NCBI GenBank assembly: GCA_003993805.1
Contig: RSEF01000003.1
Span: forward strand, 84,497,908-84,561,907
Reading direction: 5' to 3'
Length of the DNA: 64,000 bases
Origin: Himantopus leucocephalus
Taxonomy: Eukaryota > Chordata > Aves > Charadriiformes > Recurvirostridae
The position numbers and the translations under genes were made by a program. Positions 24,113-39,100 of this stretch are shown one piece after another. Under the pieces are notes generated by a model. That model made no database searches and had not been told where the DNA came from. It saw only the letters and a program-made list of their open reading frames with translations. Numbering within the stretch: the first letter of the stretch is position 1; every line of letters starts with the position of its first letter.

Positions 24113-27100
24113 GTGAGTAATATAATGTCTTTTTGTGCAATGTTTGAACCTAGGGTGTAATGCTTGTCAGTCTTCACTGGTGATGAGAGGTCGTGTTACA
24201 GTTTGGATTGTCTCCCACAGTAACAAAGTATTTTGAATTGAAAGAATGATTTAAATTATTTAAATTAAATTGTGTCCTAAGATCTAATGTGATTTTCATC
24301 TTAATGATCAAAAGAAAAGCAAAAGAGCCGGCATGAAAATTGCTCACAAGCAAAATCTCTGCATTTAAGATTAGACTTGTAGGCCAGTAGAATATAAAGT
24401 TACATAAGTAGGAATCAGTATTACTTTTTGAGTAAACAAGAGCAATCAAAGAGACTTCACCAAAGGCAGTACTGTTTCCCCTTGATAATTAAGTATTGAT
24501 TTCTAATAAGGTAAAATATCTGTTGTCAGCTGATTGCTGAAGTGGTTGTCTTTCCCAAGTGTGGCCTTAGTTCTCAGTATACCGTCAGTTACTGTATCAG
24601 GACCTCTGTCCTGATGTTCTTATTAGTGGCTATTTTCTTTTCCTCTGGCTTAGATATCTGTGTTCCATCTCTTTCTCTCTCTCTCTATTCTCAAGATTTG
24701 CTCTAAGATACTTCAAGAATACATCACCAGTTTTCCAGAGACTTTTCCTGGAGAGCTCAGATGCAAACACAGTCCGATACGGGCGCAGACGAATGAAGTT
24801 ACGGGACCTCATGGAGGCAGCCTATAGATTTTTACAAAAGGAGCAATCGGTTTTCCGGGAATTATGGGACTGGAGTGTGTGTATTCCGCTTCTAAGGAGT
24901 CATGACACTTTAGTCCGTTGGTAAGTTAACCCCCCAGATCTTCTCCACTGAAAAGATGTATCTGTATCTTGAATTGTATTTAACAATGTTCACATGCAAG
25001 TAGAAAAGAATCTTCAAATAATACCAGAAAAGTCTGTACCAATGGTGTCTGTACCTGTCCTTCTTACCTGATCTTTTGAAAGCTGTGGTGATCTATCACA
25101 GAGTGAAACTTAGGCTCTTAGTCATGCTTAAAGCTATGGTCTGGAGGATCTTTTCAAATAACTTTAGTTTACCCAAGTTGGAGTCATGGGAGATGGTGAA
25201 TTTATCACTTCACCTCTACTGTAAGCCTGTTGGTGTATTGCACGCGTTCTAGCATGTTATCCTAGGAAAAAGTAGAGATGAATCTACTCTCGCTCCAACT
25301 TACATCACAATGATATATTGTACTATTCTGCATTGATACTCTATTAATTAGTTGGTTTTTTTTCTATTGCTTGTATATAGATATCTCGGTCACTGTAAAG
25401 TTTGGCTTATTTAAGCTACGCTTCCTAACTGGCCTTGTTGCAGACTTTGCATGTAGTTTTGGGTCAGGTGGTTTATGTTAGGTGTCTGCCTGCAGGGCTT
25501 CAGCCTAGTCATATGATCCACCTTATTTATGTGAGTAGTAGTATCCATAGTGCCTTTTATTTATTTAAGAAAAAGGTGTTTAATAACCTTCTTTTAAAAA
25601 AAAATAAAATTCAGAATTATGTTAGTAACACATAATTCTAAAATAAGGTGTATAATTTAGGAAGGGCAGGAACACGAGTCTTGTTAAATCTATCAGCCAT
25701 TTATGAAGCTCTTCAGGATGACATACGCTTTGGTAGTCTTAGAAAAAAAAGAAATAGAATTTCTAATTCATTGACTGGAATTGGTTTACTTGGTGTTCAG
25801 CTAATAATCTTAAGTAAGTGAATGAGCTGACTTCTAAATTTTGTCCTGAACCAATCTTCTGGCAACTCCTCCCTGCTCCTTCACCCAGCCCCCAAGCTCA
25901 TTGAAAGCTTTGTTCTTGTAATGTAAAAAGAGTGTTATAATAACTGAAAAATGTCCGATGATTTGTATTAAATGTCCTTTTGTTGTGAGACAGCTTTATG
26001 TAGTAATGATGTCAAGACTTGGGCTTGTTGGCTTCTTTTGGCATTAAGTCTTGAGTTCGTTGTGTTAGGGTTATTTTAGAAATAGCATGAAATAAAAAGC
26101 AATTTTCAAAGGGAGAAGAAGCAAAAACCAGGCAAAGAAAAGCTGATTTTCATTGTCTTATATGTTTACCTTCATTTATTTGGGAAAGTGCTCTCCCTTG
26201 CTATATTTCTTGATCATTCAATAAATGATAAAGTGTGCCATGATAGAATTGCTTTTCTCAGTCCTGAGATATTTCTCTAATCTTAAAGAATGTTAAGCAT
26301 AGCACTAAAATAATTTCTATGAAGAAGGTTTTCTGCATGTTTTTGCAAACTTCATATTTTGCTTTGCAAGTGACAGTTGTCACACTAAATTTCTTAAGAC
26401 TATGTTATGACATGTTTTGTTCTAAATATAATTTTTAGGTATACTTCAAACTGTCTTGCTCTGGTTACATGCATGAATGATGAGCATAAATTATCTTTCC
26501 TGAAGAAGATATTCAATTCTGAGGAGCTGATACATTTCAGACTAAAGTAAGAACTTCTAAAATCTTGAACACTATTTGTTTTTGTTGATGGCTTTCAGTT
26601 GAGTTAATAAACATGAATTTCACAGGCTACTAGAAGAATCTCAGCTGCAGAATGTGGAACAAGCCCTTGTTTTGGCCAATCCGGACTCCTCGTTTTGGCA
26701 AAAGGAGAAAGAACTGCAATATACACAAGGACATATTGTATCGGGCGACCTCTCTGCAAATGTAGTAACTGTATGTGGTATTGTGCTGCCTAGACTACAG
26801 CTTGTTTCTGAAGAGCAGGTATGTAACCCAGGGTTAAGTCTGTACCTTTTAAAAAATTTTATAAAATTTTTTTTAAGAATCTGTAAGTGTGGTCAACTGA
26901 CTTTATTTCCTGCTTAAATGGTATTGAGATACTACGGGTAATGTGTGTATCTTTAGCTTTCTTGATGGGTGTTGTAGGCTAGCGTTGCAGAATATAAACA
27001 CTGCAAAGAAGCTCTACAGTGAAATGAAGCAATGAAGGTGTAATAGTGCTGTTCATTTTATCTTCATGTAGCAGTTCTTACCAACATACTGCAAAAAAAT

Positions 27101-30100
27101 GTTCAGCCTTACATAGTATCTCCAGTCTGAGTTAGGGTAATATTCCATAGCTGATCAAAGCCAGGATCTGGCACAGTTGCTTTTGCCTGCATGAAGTAGT
27201 TTTTTGTGTTATATAGACATCTGATAAACAGCCTTTCTCCAAACATATTCTTAGTTCTTCTCTTAAAACAAAAGAAAACAAGGCTGATACTTACTCTTCG
27301 AGAAGGCAGAAAAAGGGGAGAGGAAGTGAGCAAGAACTTTGTGAAGTGTAATGCAGAATGTACTACCTTATAGTTTTAGGAAGTCCATCGAAGGCATAAA
27401 CACTTTTGAGCAAACAGTATTTAACCTTTTTTCTCGTCATCTTGAACTGTTCAGGTGGTTCTTTGTAGCTGCAGCTAGTATTCTTCACTGTTATTCTCAT
27501 TTAGGTACAGTTTTTAACTCTTAGCTGAATGTTTCTGTTTCATTTTGCGACACTGATCTGCAAATGAAGGACAAAGAAATGAAGACTACCAATGTCCAGA
27601 ATTTCTTGAGTAGCAGAAGCAAGGAAAGAGGAATTTCCTCCCAAATTCTCTCCTCTCCCCCAACTTCTGTAGTTGAATTTGCTGTATTCTAGCTTTTTTT
27701 TTTTTTTTTTAAATAAGATTGAGGGTGTGGTTTGAAATTCATTGCAACAGGGGAAACGAGCTGTTTAAGGAGATTCTTACTTCCATGCCAGTGCCATTGC
27801 TGCTGCAGCTGTGCTGAAGCTAGGCCATGCTGTAAACTGGATTGCTGAAAGGACAGGGAGGAGACAACTTCCCAAAAGGCATACTTTTATGTTTTTAATA
27901 GCCACAGGTATTTCACTGATCTGGTATACAGTGTAGTTCCAGTTACGCTGGGGAAGTTCCAGTTACAGCTGAGGAGGTCTGATGAAGAGGTAGGAGCAAA
28001 CTGTGAGGGAAAGCAGGTACTCTTTTAAAAACTGGCATTGTTACCAGAGAAGTAAATGAAACTATATCTGAAAAGAAGATCAGACTTAAATAAAAGACAC
28101 TTATTTTGGCGCAGTATATACTCTGATTTCTTTTCTCTGCCTTTTGGCAGAAACCCACTAATTTTTGTGCCATATACTGATATATGAGTGACTGTAGGAG
28201 AGTCAAAATATTTGACATTGATTAATTACCATTCAATAAACTACATTTATTGCATTTTGAATAAAATAAAAATGTTACTGAATTTACCTCACTTTTTTCA
28301 TGCACTGAGTTTAATGATCTTATACTTTGGCTTGTGCAGAAAGAAGTAAATACAACAGTCAGTATTCATACTTGCATCATCTGAATCTAACTGCTTTTTT
28401 AGTTTGTCCTGTGATTTAGATCCATTTTGATGACTTAATTTCAATCATATTGCAAATTGTATTTGACTGACGTGTTATGATTGAATAGTTACTGTGTCTG
28501 TACTGACAACTTAGTGTGAACTCCTTTTGGGAGTGAATTGTACATATACTTTATTAAGTGTTTCACCTATAATAATTTTTAAATGAAATCTATTTTAATA
28601 TCTGTCTTTAAATACAGCTTTAGAATCCTTTATTTTATTTGATATGTGTTGACAGATCTGCAGGCCAAAATTTTCTAGTTGTCAGACTCACTTTTCTAAT
28701 TGTTCTGTGTGGTATAACCTGTAAAAAACAGTAATGATTTCAGTGTAGTAACTCAAATCTTATGTTTGAACAGGAAAATAACACCAGCCATTTTGTTTTG
28801 GTTGAATCTGCCTTCACAAATCTTCAAAATCTTGCTATTGCTGTAGCGTATCAGCGTCCTGTTTTATTAGAAGGACCAATAGGATGTGGCAAAACTTCTT
28901 TAATTGAATATTTAGCAGCTGTTACAGGAAGAGCAAAGCCTCCTCATATTTTGAAAGTCCAGCTTGGAGATCAAACTGATAGTAAGGTAACTGATGAAGT
29001 TGTTTTATTGTTGCATGATCAGACATGGTTTTACTTAAAGCATGGATTTAATTTTCTAATAAGATAATGTTTAACTTTTTACCTGAAGACCCCACAACCC
29101 CCAACTCTGTAGTATTGATCTTACGATTGATGAGAATAAACAAATGTGAAGCAAAATCACAGTTAAGCTTCATCAGGTTTTAAATTCTGTGCATAATTCT
29201 GCTATATCTGTTTCATTCAAGTTATGTTTTATCAGGGTTTTTCTGTATAGAAGAGCCCTGTTGATTTTTTTTTTAATTAAAAAACTGCGATTTTTAATGG
29301 AAAAAAATTACTCTAAAATGACTCAAGCTCATGCCAAAGGCTGTATGGACACTTTTATTTCAGTTTAAGTGAGCTAATGTCAGTTTAATCTGATCCCAGT
29401 TTTCTGTGGTAAAGGTGAGGTGAAGTAAGATCCTGTGATGCTGAGGACATTTGCACTTACATGACAGTGATCTAGTTCTACCTGTAGAGATGAAACTAGA
29501 GGTGAAGATAATTTCACATTTTTCTGGTTTTGCGTATATAGCTTTTGAGCTTGAATCAATTTATGTTGTTTGGCTCAATATTTAGTTTTCCTAGGTGGTT
29601 AGTCTACCAGAAGTGCTATCAGAAGGTTCTTAGCGTACATAAGCACTTTCTTTACTTGCATAGAAGAGCTGATTTCACCATCTCACAACTGTTTTCCCCA
29701 AGAGTATCTTTTCATATACATGAGTAAGACCACCATATTAAGAAAAAATGATAAAGTTCAAGGTACAAAATATGTAGTAGTGAAACCATAAATTTAAATA
29801 ATTAAGGAATGCTTACATGTGGAATTTACGACTTTACTCAGAAGCAACTGGTTTTGTACCTTTTTGTATCTTTTGTAAAGCAAGTTTTGTAACTTGCTTT
29901 GCAATTCCTGTTACTATTTATGGTGGCACAGCTCTGTAAATTCACTTCCAATTACCTGGTTCATTTTAATTACTAGGTTTCAGTTAGATTACCATAGATA
30001 TGGAGGGGTGAAACTTTTATTTTTGTAATTAAAAAAAGGGTAATGCTGGGTACAGATTACCAGATGGATTCCTTAATAATGTGGAGGCTATGTAAGCGTT

Positions 30101-33100
30101 ACTTTTATAACAACTTTGGTCATTCTTGTAAGTTTTTACTCTGAGTTTTTAAGGGATGTAATTAACAGGTCTCTAATTTACTGATTGTTTCCATCATAGA
30201 CGCTGCTTGGTATGTATCGTTGTACAGATGTACCAGGGGAGTTTGTATGGCAACCTGGAACTTTGACACAAGCTGTTACCAAAGGTCATTGGATACTTCT
30301 GGAGGATATTGATTATGCTCCTCTGGATGTGGTATGTAGGTTCATGTTTGCTGTAAGGTGTTGGTCTTAAGGCCTGTACTAGCAATTTTTTTGGAGTCTA
30401 ATAACCATGAGTTCTGCAGCAGCATGCTGAAAATACTGCCCCTTTAAAAGGGGTTGGAAAGAATTAACCTGTCTTTCTTCCTTCACATATTAGCACACCA
30501 CATTAATTTTTGTCATTGTTTTAGAGTAGTCACGACACTGCCACTGGTGCCAAATTTCGCTCTGAAGCTTTGAATTGACGCTGATAATGAGCTATGTGTC
30601 TTTTAAATTATGTTTTAATATTTGAAAACAAATGTGGCCCCAAACACCAAAGAATATTGTCACTGTAATAGAATGGTGCTGTTAATAAGTTTTTTTGGTG
30701 TTTTGTTTTGTGTCTTTTGGGGTTTTTTTTGTTAGTTTTGTTTTGTTTTTCTTACACATTTCTTACCGCTGGCTTGCATATTAAAAATGTGTTGTTACAT
30801 TAGGCAGTATAGGTTTTAACATATTTCCTGTTTTCTGCTCCAGAATGACTAGTTACACTGTCATCCTTTGCTTTTGAAGTAATGGCTGCTGAAAGCATGT
30901 CTTCTGCAAGAACAGTGTCGTAGAGATGTTTTGCTGTATAGGCCTGCTGGACATCTTGCAGATAGTTGTCTTCTTTCATGTCTGTTCTGTAAAGCATCCT
31001 TTGTGTGACTAAATAACCTGACAGCTTGTTTATTGAGTTCTAGGCTTCTGAAATATAGGGAATTTATAAGAAAGCCAAGAAATACTGCTTGTATATACTA
31101 GACAGTTTTTCACTGCCAGAGGGTTGTGCACTTATTTGCTTCTCTGGACTCAGCTCATTGCACTCATCGTAAGCATGCCATGAGTAGTATCCTGCATTCA
31201 TCTCTCCCTTTCTTCAGGTCCTCCCTGCAGGCATCCTGCCTCCTTTCTCCATATCAAAGTCTCCATGCTGTCTCCCTCTGTGCTAAGGGATCATTGTGGT
31301 CCTACCTCCCTTTTTTCCTTCCACCGTTATTACTGTCCTTCTGCATGGAAGGATAGATTCTTTAAATAGATACCAAATTCTCCTGGGGGTAGCAGGGTAT
31401 ACACTGAAAAATGTTGATGTTTAAACATGACATAATTGAGATGCGGATCATCTTTGTTCAGTCAGATAAAGAAAATAAGGCTTCTGACATGAAAGTGTCT
31501 AATAAGTAATTTGACAATTCAAAATAAATAACTTTGATTTGGACTTGCAGTGTAAAGACATTGGTCTTTACATTGTCATTTCCATTCTCTTATCATTAAA
31601 TCTGGATACAGGAGGAATAAGACAGGTAAACATTACACCTGTGACTTCCACTGCTGATTAAAATTAGCGGGGACTGTGCAGTTCCTGATAGCATCACTTG
31701 GAAGTGCAATCTGTGGGAACGGCAGTTGCTGGCAATGTAGTGGTGCTCAGTGGAAGTGCTGTAGCATCTCAAGTGTGAAATGAGTGTGGATGGGCATGCC
31801 GTCTGATACAGTTTCACAAAAAAAATTGTTTTATAAATTTTCTTCCTTTCTTCAGATCTCTGTGCTGATTCCTCTTTTGGAAAAAAAAGAGTTGCTGATT
31901 CCTGGCCGTGGTGACTGTTTAAAAGTAGCATCAGGATTCCAGTTTTTTGCAACCAGGAGGTAGGTTTGTAAAGTTAAATGAAATTAAGAGCATGGATAGC
32001 TTATTTTTAAGTCAAAGAGAGGAAGTGCAAAGTAGTCGGGCAGGAGCATTTTAGCAATTTCCAATTAACAAGCGATAGAAACCATAGAATTTGTGAAAGG
32101 AATTTTTTTGCTTTAGAGCACCATTATATTATTACTGGGTGAATCCAGTCTTTGTATAGAAAGGTCACTTTAACAAGGCTGAAGGAATGAAACTTGCCAG
32201 GAGGAACCCAACAAAACCAACCTTTCACCAAAACAAAATACCACTCTCAGCAGTTACTGTGTGAAGGTTTATGATTGATATTCACAAGGTATCTTGACTT
32301 GCTAGTTTTAACAGCACCTGTGTAACATATTTCTTAGTTTTGCTGATCTTGGGGTAGTTGGTAGTCTAACTACTGAATTATTAGTTTTCTGGGGTTTGGT
32401 GTGGTTTGGTTTGTTTTTTTTTTTTTATTCCACCTCCTTGAGCAGTTGTATACATGTGTTTCCTGGAAGATAATTTTTTAAGAGTTTCATGAATAATTTA
32501 AACTGAACCCTGCATCTATAATAAGATGAAGTTATTTTATTTGGGAATCATGAAAAAAGAAATAGAGGGAAAAGTTTTTTTTAAGAATATCTGATTTGTG
32601 AAACTCTTGTGTCAATATAGGTGTTTATAATGTTTTCTAACGAGAAAAAGATTTAAGGTACTCTCCCTGACAGTTTCACTGTAGTAATGGCTCACGCATC
32701 AGATATCAGAATGTCTTCTTGTATATTAAGACATAATATTGTGTCAAGATTAAAGGTTAGGATACCTAGAAGGGAGATGGTTACATGGTTTTCAAATGTT
32801 TTGTGGTTTACTTCAAAGTCTTTAGCAAATTTTCCTGCTTTTGTCTTCCTTCTATAAATATGTTCCCTTTTTTATTTATCTGATCTATTTTTTCTGGAAT
32901 TGAGTCTTTTGGCTTCAACTGTCTTTTGGTGGCTTCATTTCATAAGATTTTCTTCTGTATATTTGGTCAACAGTTTGTATAGCAGCAAATTATAGTTTCC
33001 ATTACAGAATCCATAGATTCAGTAAGTCTGTTGCATTTTCCAGCTGTGGATATTACTTTAAAAAAAACCCTAACAACAAAACAACCAAAGACCAACCAAA

Positions 33101-36100
33101 TAAAAAGCCACCAGAAAACAAAAACCAAACCCATGAGCCCAATTTCTAATGTTTTGCATGTGCAAGGCTACTTCCGCAGTGGGTATAACACAAGGCTGCA
33201 TAGTTAATAGTGCAGTAAAAAAAAAAAAAAGTGGAACAATATATGTGATGGAAAGGACTGTGAGCCTGAAGAATGAGAAAAAATAATCAGGAAAGACTGG
33301 AGGGAACAGGGACTGGAGATGCTTTTCCTGCATCTCTGCAATAGAGCACCTCCTTGAGATATTTCCCAGGCCACTTCTGTCAGGCTCCTTCTCTTTACAA
33401 AGGATCCTGTATATTGTTTCTGATAGACTTAACTTATTGTCAGTCGTCTTTCTGCAAGTATCTCTAAGGAGATTTTGCACTACAAGGGGAAAAACACTGT
33501 GATAAAAGAACAGATAATTTGAAAAGCCGAGATAGGCAAGGTAGGGTACATGACAGTACAGTGGCAAACAGCGGGTCATCTATGCATACGTGTTATGCAG
33601 TAGCAGCAGTACGTAACATGTTCTTTGATGCACAGGAATGAATTGAAAATGTTGAATTCTTCAGCAAAAAACAATATGCTGTGTTTCTTCATGTTGTTTT
33701 AATTCAGGATATTCAGTTGTGGTGGAGGTTGGTACAGGCAGCAAAGCAGCCACGCTGCTCTTTTGGACAAATACTGGACCAAAATACATCTGGATAACAT
33801 GAGCAAAGGAGAACTCAAGGAGGTATTGTGTTGCTCTATTGGGGCATGTGAATAATTGTTTCAATTAAGGGTAATACATCTTTTTCAGTAATAAATTTGA
33901 TCCTTATTTTTATCTCCAAGTTCCACAGTATACACTTATCATTTCAGGTTTATTCTGCCAAGTAAATGGGCAGTTTGTCAGGAAAATTTGAAGTGAATTG
34001 GACAAAGATTCCTGGAACTTGCCCTGGCAGACATAGTTCTGCTTTGAATGGGTCTAAGAATCAAATTAGTTTGCCATTTTGTAGCCCACAGAGGTGTAAA
34101 AACAGAGACAAAAAGAAAAAAAAAAAAAGAAAATTGATTTTACTGTAATCCTGAGTTCTAAGCTTTGAGATTAAAAGTAGTTGATCAATTATCAAGTACA
34201 AATAACTGTTTCTATTAGCATCTTTTGTTAGCATCTCTGGGGAATATTTGCTTTGTGTAGTCCTTCAAAAAGTTAAAGAAGCCCAGGGTTTAAATGAAAA
34301 CAGAATTTTCTAGACATTCTCCTTGTGATACAGACCTCAGAATACGACCTGATGTTAAAAGAGCCTTGCCTAAGGGAAAAGGGGGTGAATAGTCTCTAGC
34401 AGAAGAGTTGAGGAGAAAGTTCTGAATTTTCTAGAATGAAGAAGATAGTTTTTCAATAGGATTCATTCACTCCTTGGAACTTGTTCAGCAGCCAGCACAG
34501 TTACAGTTGACCTTAAATATCTGTGTTTTTTCCATTTTGTTGTTTGTCAGCTAATTGTTAGGAATGGAACAAGAGCAGCGCTTATTTCATAGTTGTAGAT
34601 TTTGTTGGAGGGGAAGCAAGTAGGTGCATGGAGAGGCCTCTGCAGACAATTTGCTGGAGATACACACACTCATGTGCTGTAGCTGCTTCTACTATAAATA
34701 GATCCACGTGGGCAAGAATACTAGGAAACTCGCTCTTGTAGTATTTAAAAAGGCTAGCTGGCTGAACTGATGTCAAAGATGACCTCCAGAAAGGACCAAT
34801 ATTCAAGTAAAGCTTGGCTGTCAAAACCTTAAGAAAAAAGGAAGCTTCAGTGCTAAATGTGTCACTTACCACAAGGTTCTCTCTGTTCTTTTTTGTACCT
34901 TTGTAGCTCAAGACAGAAAAATATATAAATCAAACACTGTGTTAAGATTCTGTAGTAGTAGAAGAAGAGACAGTGGTAGAAAACACCCACTTGCTTGTCT
35001 TGAAAATAGACTCATGTTCTTCTGGTTAATCTTAAAAGTCAGTTTGGCAGGGTAGGACCAGTGTTCCTGGCCTGTATCTGTGAAAAGCTTATTTTGGGAA
35101 GCAATAATTTTGGTTGGCAAGCTTCAGTGGAGAGAACTGAGCTGGAAGGAAATTACAGAAGAAAAGTTAGCCCCTTAATGTGTCTTTGTCAGCACAGTGA
35201 ATAGACAACTTGAATATTCAAAAAAAAATAGTTGTAGAAAGGATGGGAGGTAAGAACTTTTGTTATCAGTTGTAAAGACCTGGCAAAATTCACTTGGCAT
35301 CCAAATCGATATCATACAAGTTGCAATGACTTTTATTTTCTTCAGATGAGAGATTCCGAGAGAGCAGTTTTGTACAGCTTGCTAGCTTAAATATCTATTA
35401 AAGTGTATCCTAGTAAAATTGGGGGGGCTGGTGGTTTCCTTCTGATACTAAAGATTATTTTTTTGGGGGGGTGTGGTTTTGTGGTTTGTGGTTTTTTTTT
35501 TTTTTCAGGTTCTTCAAAGGAGATACCCCAACCTTGCGCTTGTAACTGATCATTTGCTAGACATTTACATTGACCTTACGGGAGACAAGTATCAGGCACC
35601 AGAAAGCAGTGCTTCTGGCTCCAGGCACGTACCAGAAGATTCATCAGAATCAAGATCAGAAAATAAGAAACCAAATCTGGAAGGACGAGAACTNTCTAGA
35701 GGTCCCTTCCAACTCTGAAAATTCCGTGATTCCGTGAAATTTAGTCAGCTAGCTGCAGAAATAGAAGTGTTTGTTATTTTTCTTAATTTTTTTAAAATAG
35801 TGCTAATTAAACTGGAATTTCGTAAAAAATTGAACAATCTATTTTTCATTATAAAATAATGATTAATATATCTTTAAAAAATCTCAATCTGAATTATTTA
35901 GGACTTTATACTTGCTATACTTTTTTTTTTTAGGAAAAAGTGTAGGTTTTGTCACATGTGTTGCTGAGTTGATATCAAGCCATATGGATTACTTCTCAAT
36001 TCATTTAAACACAAAATATGAGTTCTAGTTAAAAACTGTTGTCTGAAATGTACTGTATAATGTTCTCACAATAGCCAGTAGATAACGTTTTCATCAATTG

Positions 36101-39100
36101 TATATTTTTTTGCTTATCTAGATAATTTTGTATTAGACACTCACAGCATTCTAACTAACAGATGACTGAAAATAACCAGATCTGTAGTGTACTATTAATC
36201 TCAGAATTTTTATGATGAAATGTGGCTTGATGCTCAGTTATTTCTTCCTCTCATACTAGATGCCAGTTCTATTCGTGGAATTTCTGTAACCAGTACTGCT
36301 TTGTGAATTAGTCAGTAAATACTCAGGTGTGGGTAGTACCTAATTTTTTTGTGAAGCATAATAATGTCACTAATTTTAAAACAGCTGTTGTTTTTCTAGA
36401 ATTAGATGTTTCCTTTTCTTGCCTTTTGGAAGATCTTGTTGTTGATAAGGAATCAGTATCTTGAAAAAATAGGGGGTTTCATCTTTCTGGGTGAAAAACT
36501 TGCTCCTTTTCATTTTTTCAATTTCATAATTACTTTATGGCTTAATGGATTGTGTTGCGTATTTCTAAGTAACTTGCCTGAAAGCAACACTGTTGGTCTT
36601 TATGTGCTCAGCTAGTCTTTAGAATTAGTATCCTATTTATGTGTCTGCCCATGTCTTCCCACAACTTACACAACAACTAAATGTGCAATTGTCACAAGAT
36701 GACATGATGACCTAAGCTGAACATGAAAGAAGGTGCTGTGCGTTTTGTCTTGTACTTGATCTTTTTGTTTTTCTTTTTAGAGACTTACTGAATTGGTGCA
36801 GCAGAATTGCTTACAACTTCGACAGTAATTCTTCAACCACAGCAGTGAATATTTTTCAGGAGGTGCGGTAAGACTTGATCCAGAAATTGCTTACCTAAAT
36901 TCTAGTATTGTCTCACAAATCTTAACATACTCTATTTGGGAATGTGAGATTGAAATTTACGTTTAGTTTTATCTGAAGCATTTGGACTGTAGTTGGAATG
37001 TTTGCAATCTGTTGATTGGAGCCTTTCCTTACTACTAGGAAAATTTTTTGTAGTGATGTGCTGAATACCAATCCAGACTTACTACTGTCACACAAACAGC
37101 ATGCTGCAATGTAATTTTAACTGGTATGAGCTGGGATTGCATATAACTGAGAGTAAAAGTTTTAAGATCTTTCCTTTTTCTTGTAATATGAGGCGTCTTT
37201 CTACTTCCTAATGCATCAGTTCACATTCCAGGGTTGGAATTTTTCAGGTGTGCATCAGTCAGAGGTAGTTTTAAGATGCGAGATCTCACAACGTCACTTC
37301 CTTCTCCATTTTGGTCCGTAAATCTAAAAATAGCTTCTGTGACCGGGCATTGAAAAGTTTTTACTTTCGGTAGAAATCNCAGAGGTAGTTTTAAGATGCG
37401 AGATCTCACAACGTCACTTCCTTGTCCATTTTGGTCCGTAAATCTAAAAATAGCTTCTGTGACTGGGCATTGAAAAGTTTTTACTTTCGGTAGAAATCCA
37501 CTACATTATAGAGTTTAGAAGTTCTCATAACGTTCTTTTGTACTCTTTTGTTTGGATCAATCTGTGGACAGTGAAATAATTTTATTTACTAAGGCTGGAT
37601 TGGATTCAGGCTCATGTACCTTAAGATGGTGCTTGTTAGCTCAGATCATAGAAAATTTGTATTGAAGAAGTTGATTTATTTTCTCCTTGACAGGCATTGG
37701 ACTGTTTCACAGCTATGCTGTCCAACCAAGGGAGCAGGCAGAAAATGGCAAAAGTTATTGGAAGTAAACTAAACATTTCCAAGAAAAAGGTACGTTGAGC
37801 TATAATTAACATGATGTTTATTGGTAATATTCTATAACTTGCAATCTTTCTGGCGATTCATTTAAATGTGCTCTGCTGTTTTTCTTGAAAATTATGCCCA
37901 TCTCTTTGTCCCACGCAGTTTTTTTGCTCTCTGTACTATCCCGGGATCTACGTTTTTCTCCTGTTTTATTTTCAGCTGCATTTTTTTCTCTTAAAGTTCC
38001 AGTGAACCTGTTTCAGAGCAGATTGCAAATGGCTTTATCATGCAAAAGAAGGATGACACAGCTGGAACAGCACAGTTGTAGAAGCACATGATACTGCTAG
38101 GTGCACAGAATAGTAAAGAATGTGTTTTTTCTTTGGTGGTTACAGTGAATTTTAATCACTTAAATGAAGAGATCAGAGAGAAACATAATCTTCCTTACTA
38201 CTTGTTCTGTAGTCATTGATTCCAAAATCAAGTAACTCTCTAGAGGCTAGTAACTCTTTATATATTAATAGTGTGTGTGTTATAAATGGCTGAGTTAAAC
38301 TAAATCATTACCTTATTAGCTATTTCTGACTACAGTAGTTTGATTGCAAAAAAAATTCCCTCCTTTGTTACTTCAAGACGGAAAGCTTGCCGGCTGGGTA
38401 GATAGATGGATCCCTGAAACTTCTATGGATTTTTCTGTTTGTCCTTCTTTTTTGCCTTATTTCAATGCAGGAATGTATTATGCGCTGCCAGTGGCAAAAT
38501 ATCCTTGTTTACACAGAGGTATTAAACAAATTTTTTTTTGAGGGAGGTAGGGGTTTTTTATTGTTATTAGTTAAGATAAACTTGGACCTGGGAACAGTTA
38601 CGCAGTTGAACTACCATGGAAGTAGATGAAGTAGAAATGTAATGCATAGACCCATTACCGGGTCATTAAATGGAAAGACATTGTTTGTACAGAAAATAAC
38701 ACTTCTGAGGTCCTTCATTATTTTAGGTGATGAGTATGTAAAACCTGCAAAATATAGTGAAAATTAGCTTGCTGCAAAGTAATACCGGTAGCATGCCATG
38801 GGTGTTCTTAGTGTGATGTTGTAGGCCACATTGGTATTGGAAATGTTGATGCTTTCTTCACAGGTAGAGTTCTTTTGTGAACTCTATAAACCAGAAATTC
38901 TAATACGGGAACAAGAAGTCTCTGTTGGAAGAGTGCATCTCACGAAGAAACAAACCCAGACTCTCACTGTACAAAGGTAGAATATCTTGTAGTTTCCATA
39001 TGAATAAAAATATTTTCTGGTGGAATAGAATAGATTGGAAGTCGCGGGATTAAAAAATGCAAATTGGATATTCTCACCCTTAATGAAAGGAACATCATGA

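Noticed and set aside
24170..24260. C/D-box snoRNA-like GGTGATGAG in an MDN1 intron
   Set aside because: No D box or terminal stem at suitable distance.
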